A stretch of 64,000 bases of DNA from Pristionchus mayeri (taxonomy: Eukaryota; Nematoda; Chromadorea; Rhabditida; Neodiplogasteridae), in the NCBI GenBank assembly GCA_036245805.1, contig BTRK01000002.1:18345067-18409066 (forward strand), in the 5' to 3' direction. A program made the position numbers and the translations under genes. Of the stretch, positions 1 to 12,700 are shown in pieces (position 1 is the stretch's first letter; the number at the start of each line of letters is the position of its first letter). The notes under the pieces are model-generated. The model saw only the letters and a list, made by a program, of their open reading frames with translations. It ran no database searches and had not been told where the DNA came from.

Positions 1-445
1 GCAAAATTGAAAATTTTCGATTTGAAAAGTATGACTGAATTTTTGGAAAAGACTAGTGCACTAGCGCATGTATAATGTTCTATCCTCTTAATGAATTTAC
101 ACGCGACATAGTTGATCAACCTGACTGAATATGGTTTGACTCTCAGGAGGTCGTGAGTCGGTGGCTGCGATGCGCACAATCTACACGGACAACACATGGT
201 TGAATGGTGAATCATACTTGTATTTTTACACATTATGTTTTTGTTGCAATTAAATGTAACATTGTAAGAATCAGAAAATCAATGTAACCGATGATGAAAA
301 AAAACGAAAATCTAATAACTATATTTTCGCCTTTCCTTTCTGTTCTTCACAAAATGATGATAGAAAACAAAATAAAAAATGTTCATTCGGTTGCGTTAAT
401 TTCTCTTGGCCCAAGAATGAGAAAGTTAACTGAGATCTCTGGCAG
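1..445. other. Presumed intron, no coding signal
   Basis: AT-rich sequence upstream of the first recognisable semaphorin exon. The semaphorin frame is closed by a stop at 427-429 and reopens after a CAG acceptor at 443-445, so this stretch is most simply an intron of the semaphorin gene whose 5' exons lie left of the window. I see no conserved reading frame or RNA gene in it. Confidence 0.5.
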
Positions 446-3400
446 AGCCTCAGTTCGTTGCTTCCTTCGACATCGGGGAGTACGTCTACTTCTTCTTCCG
501 TGAGATCGCAGTCGAGATTGGATTCGCCCCTCCCACTGTATTCTCGAGGGTCGCCAGGGTCTGCAAGGTTAGCTCTTTCATGCCAACTTCTCATTGAACT
601 CTCATGTGTTGCTACTTTGAGAAGAAACAGAGCTTTACAGAAATACCGAGAATCAGCTTCCAAATTTTTCTTTTGCAGAAAGACATGGGTGGTCGTGCAG
701 TGCTCCGCAACGTGTGGACATCGTACGTGAAGGCGAGACTGAACTGCTCCATCTCCTCACGATTCCCATTCTACTTCGACCATCTACGTGAAATATCTCA
801 GAATTTATTTTGAAATAGACTTTTTATAATCTAGCAAATCGGCGAATTGGCGATTGAATTGAATTGAATACGAAGAGATGTAGTGCTATTAGGTTGGTCG
901 GAAAGTCTTTGTCACTTTTTCAAAACTTAATTTCTTTGAGGAAACAATATCACGAGTTCAATAATACGTGTCATCACTATTGACAATAAGCACCCAATGT
1001 TCCTTCAATTTATGGAGCCCCTCCCTGTAGAACCCATCAAGGCGCGAGGCAAAGTATTGCTTGAGTTCTGCATCGAGATTTCCACGGGAATTAAAGGCCT
1101 ACCTCGAACGTCATGGGTCAGGTCTTCGAAAAGCCAGTAATGGGACGGAGCCATGCCATGAGAATACGGGGGGGGGGGGGGGGGGGGGGGGTGAGGGAGA
1201 ACCATCCATTCCTATCCAGCCTGTTCCTGCGTGAATTGATTGGAGACCTGCTGACGGGGTCATTTTGTTGATTATACACTTTATTGTCATTCACCCTTGA
1301 ACGATCGAGTTCCAACTTCCAATTATGTAGATGTGTGACGTACTTTACCCCAGTGATTGACATGCCCTTAGCTCCGATTAGATCACTCCATCCACTCCCC
1401 ACCACATTGACAGCTTGTTTATATGGGGGTGCAGGTCACGTTTAGGGACATCCTATTGGGTCTCTCTTTCTCCAACACAAAGGGCTTTCCTGTGGTTGTT
1501 ACCGTTGATGACCCACTTATTATTCCCCGTTATGAGCCGTTCCAACCATCAATCCCCGCCTCGGAGAATGACGAGAGTAATGGAATCATCGACTTGACGG
1601 TCACGGCTGGCTTGGCTCACATCATGGGATATGAATAGACCGATAAATTTCCTCATTCCAAGAGATCTCAATCTTTCTTTGACAGTGCTATGGTGGGCTC
1701 GAAGTGTGATGACCATTTCAAGGACAGTTTGAAATGGGTCTGTTTCCACCCCTTTCTTCAACGTTTCCAAATCCAACTCACCAGGTCTTTTAGATCGACC
1801 TGGTCATTAAGGGAAAATTCGTCTCCTTCTAAGAGATGGAACCAATCCCTTATAGTGCTGTAGAGGGGACATGTGTGCCATAAGATTATTCAGTAGGGTT
1901 CTCCGAATCCTTCATCGTGGTGTAAGATAGACAGAGGTAAAGCAGAACATGGCGGATGTGGATGATACTACGAAAATACATCGTTGCTCTACTAGAGCCT
2001 GGCCGAAGGGAAGGAAATGGGGTGTTGTTAACTATGAAGACCCTTCACTGATTGTTATTCACTAGTAGCGAGGGGACGTCAAATTGCACTTGCGACGAGC
2101 AATGTTAAGACAAAACCAGTGACAAAGACTTTCCGACCAACCTGATAGATTAATTTCCGGCTGCGACATCTCAACATTTGCTCCTTCAGAGTCGGTGTCT
2201 CGGGTGGAATTGGAGGGTGACACTCTCTTCTATGCCTCGATGTCCACCTCGGACTCTGCCTTCCCCACATCGTCCATCTGCGTCTTCTCCCTCTCTTCCA
2301 TCGACCAGCTATTCGGACACGGACTATTCCTCGAGCAGCACACTACTGGTGAGGAGGGAAGGGAATGGTGGATAGACAAGAATGATTATCCTTTTGCCGA
2401 AATTGTAATAACATACATACTTTGGTCAGGCAGAAACATGGAGGTCCATGCGAAGAATCCAGTGATTATATGAACGAGGACAGTAATACTTCAAGCGGAA
2501 TGTAGAGGATTCTGTTGCAGGAGTGTGGCTGCCAGCCCCCGCAGACTCGGTGCCCTCTCATCGTCCTGGTTCGTGCTCCGCCAATTCCTCCTCCCTCTCA
2601 GACAATGATCTGCACTTCGCCAAGAGCCATCTCATGATGGCTGAACCAGTCAGTTTGCCAATTATTCCCTTTGTTATTCATTCTCATTTGAATATTTATC
2701 TATCTAAATCTTCTCTGAATTAATTTTTACATCGTACATATTAATTTTTTTCTGGAAACAGATCTTCTCAAAATCAAAGACCAACTATACTGAAGTATTC
2801 TAATTGCATTTATTAATTAGGAGTTCCTGGCTAGTCTGTAAAAAGTTCCCAAGTTGTGTCCAGCAAATTCCTTGAATGAGGGGAATAATGAGAAAAATAG
2901 GGAGGCATAGAGATTGATAAGTGAGTATGCACAATGAGAATGAGCTGTGCGTAGGAACCGAAATACGAGTCTCCGTCCCTCCATTCCTCTCTCTTCTCAC
3001 TCTCACTCTCTCCCTCTGCAGGTGCCAGGAGGAGTGCCCGTGATGCCCACTCGTGACGTTTTCTTCCATTCCGTCCTCGTCGATGTTCTCCCGGAGCAAA
3101 ACGTCATCTTCGCCATCGATCATCGGTACGAGTCCCCTACCGTAATCATACCGTAATCTTATCAAATTCTGAGCAAGCTGTTACTTTCTTCAGCGAAGTC
3201 TTAATCTCGATCTCATAAAAATGGTTGAATCTTTAAAAGGACACAACTTTTTGCTCGTCGGAGCGAAATAACTAAAATATCTGCTTCGATTGCAGATCGG
3301 GATCTCTATGGAAGCTAGCCCATTGGAGAGAGGGCGGGGATTATCGATGGAGTCTGCTGCAGAAGAATCAGTTGGAGGTGCAGGGAAGAATCATGGCCAG

Positions 3401-5497
3401 CGCCCTCCTTCCTCATGGTACGATCAGAAGATGATGATTACTGTAGATGAAGTCTATGAGCGAAAATGCCAATTGAGACATGAAGTCATTTGTAAAACAT
3501 GCAGAATTGATGTTTATTCAGAATTCCTGTACGTCTCAACCTCGGCGTCGACCGTGGGACAGTTCTCACTGGCTGGTGAGTTGAGGGCGAGTGCAGAATG
3601 AAGGGGGGAGAATGAGATAATCAATGACTTAGGATTCATCGAGGAAAATTATCCGATCAGCATCATACACATCATCGTACATTTAGGATTGAAGGAGAGA
3701 GTGACTGATCCCTCCCTCATTGCAGCGTGTCATCTTCACTCCTCGTGTCACTCGTGTGCCATCGATCCCTTCTGCAGCTGGAGTAGTGCAGGGGCGACGT
3801 GTGCGAGGAGGGAGAAGGCCAAGGGAACCGGGTATGAGGGGGGGGAGGGTTTCTAGTTTAATGTATGTTTTCCATATTTTCATTGTAAATCGATCAACTC
3901 TTCATAAATTGTCCCTTTAAGATGGATTTCATCATGGGCAGGCAGGGGATGGAGTGAGTGCGCGAGTGCTGCTGCTGTGGAGAGAACGGTGAGAACTGTT
4001 GATCCATATCTGTGCTAAGAAATTATTGCTCGTCGTGGTCTTTCAACGATTATTCGGATTGAGTACGGTATTAGATCTAATTGATAATTGGAACATAGGT
4101 GTATCTCGGAGACGCTCTGCACTTGGAAGCAACGAGAGACGAGGAGACGAAGGAGAAAGTATGGACGAAGGTGAGGAAGTAGGGACCAAGGAGCTTTCAA
4201 CTGATGGGTTTCGAAACAAGTTAAGAGGAGATTTCATCACATAAAGAATATATTGCCTAGAATTCGAGGAAAATTGAAAGGCTTAGATTAGAGATATTAG
4301 AATGTTAAAGTTACCGGACGAGGACGAACCCCTGATTTGACCCTGATCTCGTCGCGTGTACGAGAGAGTATGCAAAAGTGGGAGAGCGCGGGATTACGCT
4401 GATCATTTCCAGGTTTCCCTTGAGGCTATTATTGATTTTTAGCATTTTTGTATATTCATTCTATACTAATTCAACCATCGGCTATTCGATGGAGGACAAA
4501 AAATAAGGAGTCAATTTTGTCCTCGTCCGGTAACTTTAACTTTCTGGCCGCTTCATTGCAGTGCTATTAGCTCCTTTGATGTGATAGCAATGCAAACTTG
4601 TATTGAATTTGAACGATAAATGAATATTTGTTGCACAGGACGGTCGTGTTCTCTCTCGTTCCGACGTCGTCATCGATGAGAACGGCGGAGTGGTCATCAT
4701 GAACGTCCAGAAGGAAGATGGAGGAGAATACATGAGGGGATCGAGCAGATATCGAGTTGTCGTCGATACTGGTCAGTTCGTGTTGGACGTCTGTGATGAA
4801 TTTGGCCTACTTCGATTTATGGTACTTCTCAACTTGCACTTACTAGAACCACCATCATAGGTGGGCGGCGGTTGAAGCTGGAAATCGAAAACCAGGGGTG
4901 TTTAGGGTCAAAAGCGGGGGAGTGATCGTAAATGATCGTTTTTGTGACAACATTTTCCAAAAACCGGGGGTGTCCAATCCTAAAACCGGGGGTGTTTCAC
5001 AGCTGGCTTCGATGGTGCCCACCTGTGACCACCATCATTATTTTTTCGGTTCAATGTTCTCCCTTCATGATAGGGCTAGGATAAGTCTCATTATTGTTAG
5101 ACTAATCTCGATGAGAGATATAGAGGAATAGGGCGAGAAATATTGATCAGAGAAATCCAATTTTCTTCCTACCCATTATTTTGTGTTGAAATGGACACTA
5201 ACCAAAGGTGGATGCATAATGTTTGCTAATTTTTCATTCAGCTGGACAATGGTGACTAATAAGTTTCCTAACCAATAAAACTAGATGGAGTATTTTCAGA
5301 GTGCGAGCGACCGACGACGATCGCCGGATATCACTCTGCTCATCGGGAGTACTGTAAGGAGATGCGTAGTGCGAAGACGATGATCGATCAGTGGGAGACA
5401 TGCAGTGAAGGTACGGTAGATTTAGTATCGATTATGGTATCGATCGATCAATGAATTTCTAGCTCGTGGCATCACTCCTTCAGCAAATCTGGTGTGA
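446..5497 (+). CDS. mab-20: Secreted class-2 semaphorin (3' part, 5' end outside window)
   Basis: Axon and epidermal guidance ligand that would act outside the cell through plexin receptors. Predicted exons: 446-567, 679-787, 2190-2348, 2521-2648, 3022-3125, 3296-3417, 3522-3575, 3726-3831, 3946-3988, 4099-4170, 4639-4771, 5300-5410, 5484-5497, all phase-consistent. The first exons carry the sema-domain signature [14 protein letters not shown] followed by [16 protein letters not shown]. The exon at 2521 reads [16 protein letters not shown]. The PSI domain (3726-3831) reads [18 protein letters not shown]. An Ig-like domain (4099-4771) follows, then EYCKEMR and a short tail ending ANLV-stop. 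PSI plus Ig without a transmembrane segment favours class 2 (MAB-20) over the transmembrane SMP-1/SMP-2 type. Oddity: the Ig-like module appears to lack both canonical cysteines. The orthologue assignment rests on domain order and remembered family sequence, not on an alignment. Confidence 0.85.
889..2145 (-). mobile_element. Degenerate mariner element in semaphorin intron
   Basis: The left end (TTAGGTTGGTCGGAAAG, from 889) and right end (complement TCAGGTTGGTCGGAAAG, ending at 2145) form terminal inverted repeats flanked by TA (887-888 and 2146-2147). Transposase remains are on the minus strand. An N-terminal helix-turn-helix piece lies at about 1549-1776 ([20 protein letters not shown]). 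A C-terminal piece lies at about 1005-1205 ([12 protein letters not shown]). The final DD34D aspartate, expected as PSDY, is here PSHY. A run of 24 G (1168-1191) replaces the region that normally encodes YSPDL. Frames are shifted, so the copy is dead. Confidence 0.85.
1168..1191 (+). repeat. Poly-G tract of 24 G
   Basis: Uninterrupted run of 24 G inside the dead mariner copy. On the transposase strand it reads as a proline run joining the two sides of the catalytic C-terminal region. It is a potential G-quadruplex former and a likely assembly or length-variable site. Confidence 0.95.
4304..4540. mobile_element. TTAA-flanked MITE in semaphorin intron
   Basis: Inverted ends: GTTAAAGTTACCGGACGAGG from 4304 and its complement CCTCGTCCGGTAACTTTAAC ending at 4540. 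The repeats are about 21-22 bp around a 190-bp non-coding centre. Both ends carry TTAA at the border of the AGTTACCGG repeat, the target preference of piggyBac-type elements. It lies in the intron between exons 4099-4170 and 4639-4771. The family name is inference; the inverted repeat itself is directly visible. Confidence 0.7.
4885..5003 (+). repeat. Short dispersed repeat unit AAACCGGGGGTGT
   Basis: Within the semaphorin intron the unit AAACC(A/G)GGGGTGT occurs at about 4889, 4963 and 4984, with a related GCGGGGGAGTG between. Three imperfect copies, irregular spacing, no coding potential. Confidence 0.6.
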
Positions 5498-6728
5498 AGT
5501 CTTCGCATTTTATCTACGCTCATATTTGATCTTTAATCTTTGGTTCACCGACTCAGTTTAACGGGTCTATTCTCGCTTGCATGTTTTTCTCATTAACCAG
5601 TGTATTCCTAACAATATATACCATAGTCTCCTAGATCGTTTTGCCGATCTCCTTTGCTATAATATTCCAAATATCGACTGTATGTTGCTAGTACCATTGC
5701 CAAGACTATGAAGACGCAACAGATTGCTCTAATCCACGGGAAATACTTGTATTCATTCACTCATCTTCTTTTTGCTCGAATCGTGACCAAACACCAATGG
5801 ATCATCATCGATTGTTCTCTTTCTGTATATAGATTTCGATAAATATTGAAGAAAGTCTCTCATTATGTCAATGTAAGAGTACTCGTCGCGAACGAGAAAG
5901 TCTTATTTTATGAGGATCAATTTAATAGCCCTGAGATATGAATTTATTTTGTTTCTAAGTTATATTTGTATACTTGGTGAAGCAGAGAGACTTCATTGTC
6001 ATATTTTTAATGATAAAAAACAGAACCAAATTCTGAGTCAAAAAGAGACAATTCATGATATGTGAAAAGTTGAAGACTTTTTTACTTACAGTAAATCGCG
6101 GGTGTTTCAAACTGGTTCACTTTCACAGTCCAATTTCGATTGAATTCAGCAACTTCCGGTGGTTTTCTTTCACCTTTTCACTCGTCTCTCCCTTCTAGTG
6201 GCACTTACTTATGCCATTGAAGTCACCACACGTTTCCAAGCTGCGCCAGACACGAAATATCCCCACGTTTCTCTCTTTTACAAAGCCTCCCGGGTGAACT
6301 GAAGTCTAGGAGTTTTCGCTGTACTAACTTCAGTCAAGGATATGATTGTAATGCCAATTAAAATCATCCCTGTGACCAGTGAGAGATGTTCCCGGGTGTG
6401 CAAATAGTCTCTATTCCCGTTGTTGCCTCTGTCTCTCTTTTTCTTTTGGGGCTTTGGGGACCCTTACGAAATATCTAGTGATGCAGTTGTCTCTCTTCAT
6501 CTTCCTTTCGCGTGGTTTGTTACCCTCTATCGTTCCATTTTCGTTCTCCTACTTATGTTCATCGACTCCTAGCGCTGTTTTATCCAATCGTCTTCTTTGT
6601 ATTCTCACCATTCCTATTTTATTTAACTCTTTTTCACTATTTCCATTTCACATAATTATTGACCGTCGCATTTGCTGAACATTTCATACATGACTTCCAC
6701 CAACCTCGAATATGATTTCTGAATGCAG
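5498..6728. other. Intergenic: semaphorin 3' flank to TOG gene 5' flank
   Basis: About 1.2 kb without a supported exon. It must hold the semaphorin 3' UTR and polyadenylation site and the promoter of the downstream TOG-domain gene. I could not identify a convincing core promoter. A CAG at 6726-6728, directly before the first ATG of the next gene, could be a trans-splice acceptor. Confidence 0.5.
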
Positions 6729-9700
6729 ATGGACGATTGGGAGTTCTTGGATGAGGTGAATGTGATGGAGAGATGGCCTGCAGAGCAGAGGACGAATGTG
6801 ACCAGCACGAAGTGGGCAGAGAGGAAGGATGCACTACAGGTGAGAGGGGAGAACTGCCATGAGAGGGATCGGAAACCTGATACGAGTCGTTGGATTGTCT
6901 TGTTCCATATTGTCACTATTCATACTAACAGATCATTCAAAAGGATTGGAGATTAAATGGTTGAAATGTGTACATGGAGTAAGTGTGACTGCAGAGTCTG
7001 GTGGATTTGATCGAGAAGAATCCTCGTCTCTCCACGACGACGACGACCATCTACGGAGAGATCGTCGATGAACTCAAGAAGGTCAGTATAACTGAATCTG
7101 GAGCAAATGCAATGATAATATTTCAGTGTTATTCATGCTCTAAATAGCCTCTGAACTCCCCGTTATAAATAGTGTGGATCTGAATTCGATATTGGATTAA
7201 AGTGTCATATGGTTCAGATTCTGCTCAAGGACTCGAACGTCAACGTGGTGACAGTGGCGATAAGACTGGTCGCTGCCCTGGCGAGAGGACTGAGGAGACA
7301 CTTCGAGAGATTCGTCGGAATGGTGCGTAACTTTGATTATGATGAGCCACTCAATGAGCTCTAGACGTACTTTATTACACCGATGTGAAATAGGAGATGG
7401 TTTTGCGAGTTTATCATGCTGTTTGATTATGTAAACATGATGTGGTTTATTGATAGTTCTTTTCGAGTAATTTAAAAAAATATTTAAAATGAATCTCTTC
7501 TGGAACAAAAATAGATTCATTTCGTGTAAATTTTTATGGCTCAGTCGTTATCAAATCGATTCTCAGGTGTGGAATCCGTTGCTTGAGAAGGCGAAGGACA
7601 AGAAGGCTGCAGTGAAGGAGGCCCTCCCATTGGCTCTGGATGCTGTCGCAGCTACGGTAGGCGATGGACAATCGATCGAGAAATAACTTATTCTTTTTCA
7701 GTGCACACTTGATCGGATATCGGGCCCATTGATAGAGCACATGCAAAAGCCGAGCCCTGAGACCAAGGTATGGATACCAGCCGTTTCTGAATTGTTACAT
7801 TATTAAACATAGAACTTTTTTGTTCCATACTTTTTTTTCTTTTTTTAGAAAATTTTTCGAAGCTATCGGCCTTATAGATGTCTTGCCAATAGGGCGACAG
7901 GTTAGTATAGCACTGCGGCATTTGGGATGGAGTGCATTCGATGTAGCGAGTGCCTTCCTTCTCAGCTGATGCTCGACTCCTTCCTTTATCGTCTCTTCCT
8001 CACTTTCACCCATGCATCCTCCGCTCTTCCCTTCATCAAGGAGATCATGCCCCATCTAGTCAAGGTACGGAACAGCACCAGGCTACGGTAAAGAGGTTCC
8101 ATTCATATTGAAAGCTGGATATTTTTTATGTATAAATTCTATAATTGAAACTTATTGCTAGGATGTTGTCGTCAAGTGATGTAACGAAAAAATAGAAAAT
8201 CATGAAGCAAATTAATCGTTGCCTAGGATACTACTTATATCAGTTTGATCACTTCGTTCTGATCTAGCTATACACCCCCTCCCCAATATTCTCATACTAC
8301 CATATTTCCTTTCCAGCACGCATCCGATCCGGACGCGTCAGTCCGCGAGTGCGCGTGCACTGCTCTGGGCGGAGTACAGCGATTGCTCGGCCCCGCCCTG
8401 GACACGATGATTGGCCCGTTGAAGGGAGAAACAGCCAAGATGAGCAAAGTGAGCTCTTCCTTCGTATTGCGGATCCGCATGGAAAAATTATTCCTCTTCG
8501 TGAAGTATGTGTAGTAATACTCAACACTCAACACCATAATTTTTAATACTTTCGATTATTTTTTCAAACGAGTCGTGCAATATTAAAACATGAGAGCCGT
8601 GAAAAATAAATACGATAATGGCCTTTAAGTTTTTTTCTTAATTAAACTACGCCCTACGCTTTGTACAGATCTCCGAGGGGTGCGAGAAGGCGACGAGGGA
8701 GTACGCAGAGGCAGAAGCAGCTAGAGGAGAGAATGGAGGAGGAGCCAGTGGAGGGAATGAGGTGAGGGAAGGAGGAATGGGAGGAAGGACATTATCAACC
8801 GCTGTTTTTTTTTGCAATTTGGATGCAAACAATGCATAGCACAGCCCGTGTAATTCCTCATTTAACGTTTTGCTAGCCATTGCATCCTAGATTGAATTTC
8901 TCCTCTTTTTTTACTTGAAAAGTGAAAAAGAGCCAATAGCGGTTGAATATTTTCAATGCTTGCAGCCCTCAGCGGGTGCTTCGGGCGACGGCGGGGAGGG
9001 AGTCGCAGGTGGGGATGGTGCAGCAACTGCCGCAACTGCAGCCATCGACCCATGGACTCTGATCGAGCCTGTCGAGCTGAGCACTGTCATCGACAAGAAG
9101 TGAGCGAATTCATGATTTTCGTGCTGAATATTAAGTGTGAGAGTATCAAGGGAATAACGAGGGAAGATTGCAGTTTCGGGACTCAGATGGCAGAGAAGAA
9201 ATGGCAAGAGAGGAAGGAGGCCCTCGACGCACTCGAGAAGGTTATCTTCCATCTTTGACTCTTGTTTCTGGATTTCTTCTTACCTGATTCTGACCCTAAA
9301 GTAATGAATTTAAATGTTGATGTTAGAACTTTTTTCTGGATAAAGAAGATTTTTAAAATTTAGACTTGCAGGTTCTATTAGAGAAGAAACGACTGCAGCC
9401 CTCCACTGAGAACTCGGCAGTCGTCTCCCTCCTCAACAAGGTACGAAGGGGGATCCTATCGAGTACTACTCTAAGCTCACAAATCCATCAGTGATTGAAA
9501 TCTAAGCATAATTTGGTTCGGTTGTAATTGCGTTATCGTCCTATCTCTCACTTGTCCTTCTCAGACCCTCGAGAAGGACGTGAACATCAACGTGGCAGCA
9601 GGGGCTGCAGCCTGTCTCTCTCTCATGGCTGCAGCACTCAGAACGGACTTCAAAGCCTATGCACCTAAGGTGAGTGTCTAATGTGACTGCACACTTTTTT

Positions 9701-12700
9701 GGTTTTTGGCCATCCCGTCTTCCCTCCTATTCTCCACTCATTTCTTCCCTCGTGGTCATACAGCTAAAGTCTCTGTTGCAGGTGGTGTCGACGTGCTTCG
9801 ACAAGTTCAAGGAGAAGAAGAGTGTGGTGAGGGAGAAGGTGATCGAGTGCGTGGATGCAGTCGCCACCACGGTGAGTGAGGAAGGAGATATGAGACGAAC
9901 GAAGTATTGAAATGTGTTGTGATTGGAAAGATTGGGTTATAAAGTCAAACAAAAAACATATGGCCTTAATTAAAGAGAGATTAGAGAAAGGAAACTTGTT
10001 GCAGGTCTCCTTCGAGGAGTACGCGGAGGAGATTCTGGCTGGACTCACGAAGACGAACCCCGCATGCAGGTGAGGACAAATTCTAATTAGAATGGAAAGA
10101 CGCGCGAAGGTTTTTTCAAGTTTCCTCGAATGCTGATTCTCATGAGAACAGCACGAGTGGTTTGTACAAAGAAAAATATTTAATCGAAAAATGTGTTTAT
10201 TATTTTTTTTAATATTTAGAATTCAGAAGGGTATTGCAGTGATGCTATAATTGGGGTGATTGTAAGTGATCTCATTCAGGTCTCAGACTGCTCTCTTCCT
10301 CTCTCGACTCCTCTCTCAGCACAGTGCAGCCACACTCCCCAAGGATGCTGTAAGAACTGTGGCCGGAGGACTTGTCAAGGTACGGTAGCATACGGTGTCA
10401 TTGATATAGAAACTACATTTTTTCTATTACTATCTGAAGATCTTCGTTGTTTGGTGAATTGAGGTGGAGGGAACCCTAATGGATCTTGTTGAGCTCTCGT
10501 CAGACTCGGACGCGGAGTGTCGTGAGTCGTCCTTCTCTGCACTGGCAGCCCTCCTTCGATGTGTGGGAGAGAATGCAGGGAAGGGAATGATGGGGGAAGT
10601 GGCTGAGGACAAGATCAAGATGCAGAAGGTACCCCCTCTATTCATCGAGAATCAGTTGAAAGAAGGCCCCCCTGAAAGAGCAGTAAGACCAACTCTTGTA
10701 TGGTTCCCTAGCAACGAAAAGAGCAAAAGAGAGGAGCCATTGGCAACTTTAGTGTTTCCCTCCATTCACTTCTTTCGCGCGTTGGTTTAATTTTTGAACA
10801 TTGTAAATTCTGGGCGATTTGTCTCTTGCCAATCACAGTAAAAGTTAATAATGCCTGTTTATTCATTCTACTCTTACTTCTTCTTCTCTTTCTCTTCATT
10901 AGATGTTCTCTCTTGATCAGATCGAGAAATTGCGTGACGAACTGGTGGAATCGAAGGGAAAGGCGACGGCCAGTGAGGAGATGAGGAGATTACACGGAGA
11001 GAGGACGGGAGGAGGAGGAGGGGATGGACAGGTGAGTGGGGGTGGGGAGGCACCGAGGGGCAAAGTATGGGAGAATGAGTGGGGGATCTCTTCAGTCGAC
11101 TGCTCGTTCGACGTCATCATCAGCTGCGACTGGAGGGAGGAAGACGGCGCCAGCCTCGGCACGAACGAGTTTCCCTGCTGCGAGTGTGGTGAGATGACGA
11201 TGAGATGAGGCATAAAGAGAGATGTGAATGGATGCAGCCTCGTAAGCCTCCTCCATCGGGTCCAGTCCGGGTCTCCGCCTCCCGCCCCGCCACTGCTGCA
11301 GCTGCACCTGCTGCGAGAGTCGGAGGTGAATGGGGAAGGGAGTAGAGAAGGACGATGGCCATTGAAGCAACATTTAAATAAAATTGTGATTAATGAGATT
11401 AATTTGACGAGAATGATCATTGCAGTGTCCCGACCAGCAGGCACGTCGATCTCTCGACCCGGTTCAGCCGTACGACCATCTGCCAGCGGTCGCACCACTC
11501 CCCTGGTTGGATGCACTTCCCTGTGTTTTCCCATGCTCGACATTGTCAGACGTTCTCATTCCAATCTAAAAAAATGGCTTGATTTTTATCCTATGAGTAT
11601 TGCTGTAATGTACTCTCTTGCAGCGTCACTCCCGTGAGAACCTCGCTCCTCTCACTCTCGACGGCGCCAAATTCATCGGAACCCCGGAGGCGAAGAAGGC
11701 CAGATTGGCTGAGGTACGAGGGTAGACCACCAATTGTGCTCACCTCCTTTCCCGACTGACCTAAGTCCTCGTTGCAGCACCGTGCGTCTACGCTGGTTGA
11801 TCTGCATCGGCTGTCTTCCTCCTGCTGCAGTCCCCCTGCCACAGCCATCCTCAAGGCAGAAGACGTAGTGGGAGTGGGCCTCGCACTCCAGTTACTCGAA
11901 GGGGTCAGTGAGGGATGGGATACTGCACCCTTCCACACTCTTGCTATTACTGGTAGTAGAGAGTGTGAGAGTACAAAAAGAGAAGCTGATAAATTGAGAA
12001 GAGTGGACATGAATATAATGTTATGAAATGATGCAAAAGTACCTTCACGATATTTGCTTTGATTGGTCTTGGCGAGCTAGTTAATACTAGAAATAATGGT
12101 GTGTCGAAATAGAAACCCGATTGTCGGTTGAATTGTTCGTTCTCTCGCTCATCTCAATTCGTCCCTTACAGCAGTCAGCAGAGTCGCTCGCAGCTCATTC
12201 GGACATTGTATGTCGCTGGTTCGGCCTCAGACTGGCTGCCACCTCGACTCCGCCCACTCTGCTGCAGCGACTGCTCCCAGCTGCTGCGAGGATTATTGGA
12301 GGTGAGAAGAGGGATGGTGTGGAGATTCGTTGAATCAGGTCTACTTTGTATTATTGAAAAATGTGGTGATGATGATGGTAAGGAATTTAATACACGTTTC
12401 TTTTCTAGAGTGTGGTCCTCTGTCAGAGCAAGAGCTCTCCATCCTCATGCTTGCAGTCATGTCCAAGGTACGCTAGCCTTTGACTATTCTCTCATTATTT
12501 TATGCTTACAATTGTAAATAAAATGATTAGAACAGAAAGTGAATGGCCGATGAGGAACTTTTCTAGAAGGCCCTCTTTCCACTCCCTCTTCGTCCCATCT
12601 CCTTGGAGAAGATCGATGATATAGTTGATTGCAGGTGGGCGATACTCGGGAGGCAGTCCGAGTAGACTCCAAGTCTGTCGTCCTCTCACTCGCTGAATCC

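Noticed and set aside
1415..1638. Plus-strand frames across the mariner
   Set aside because: They are reverse-strand shadows of the minus-strand transposase remains.
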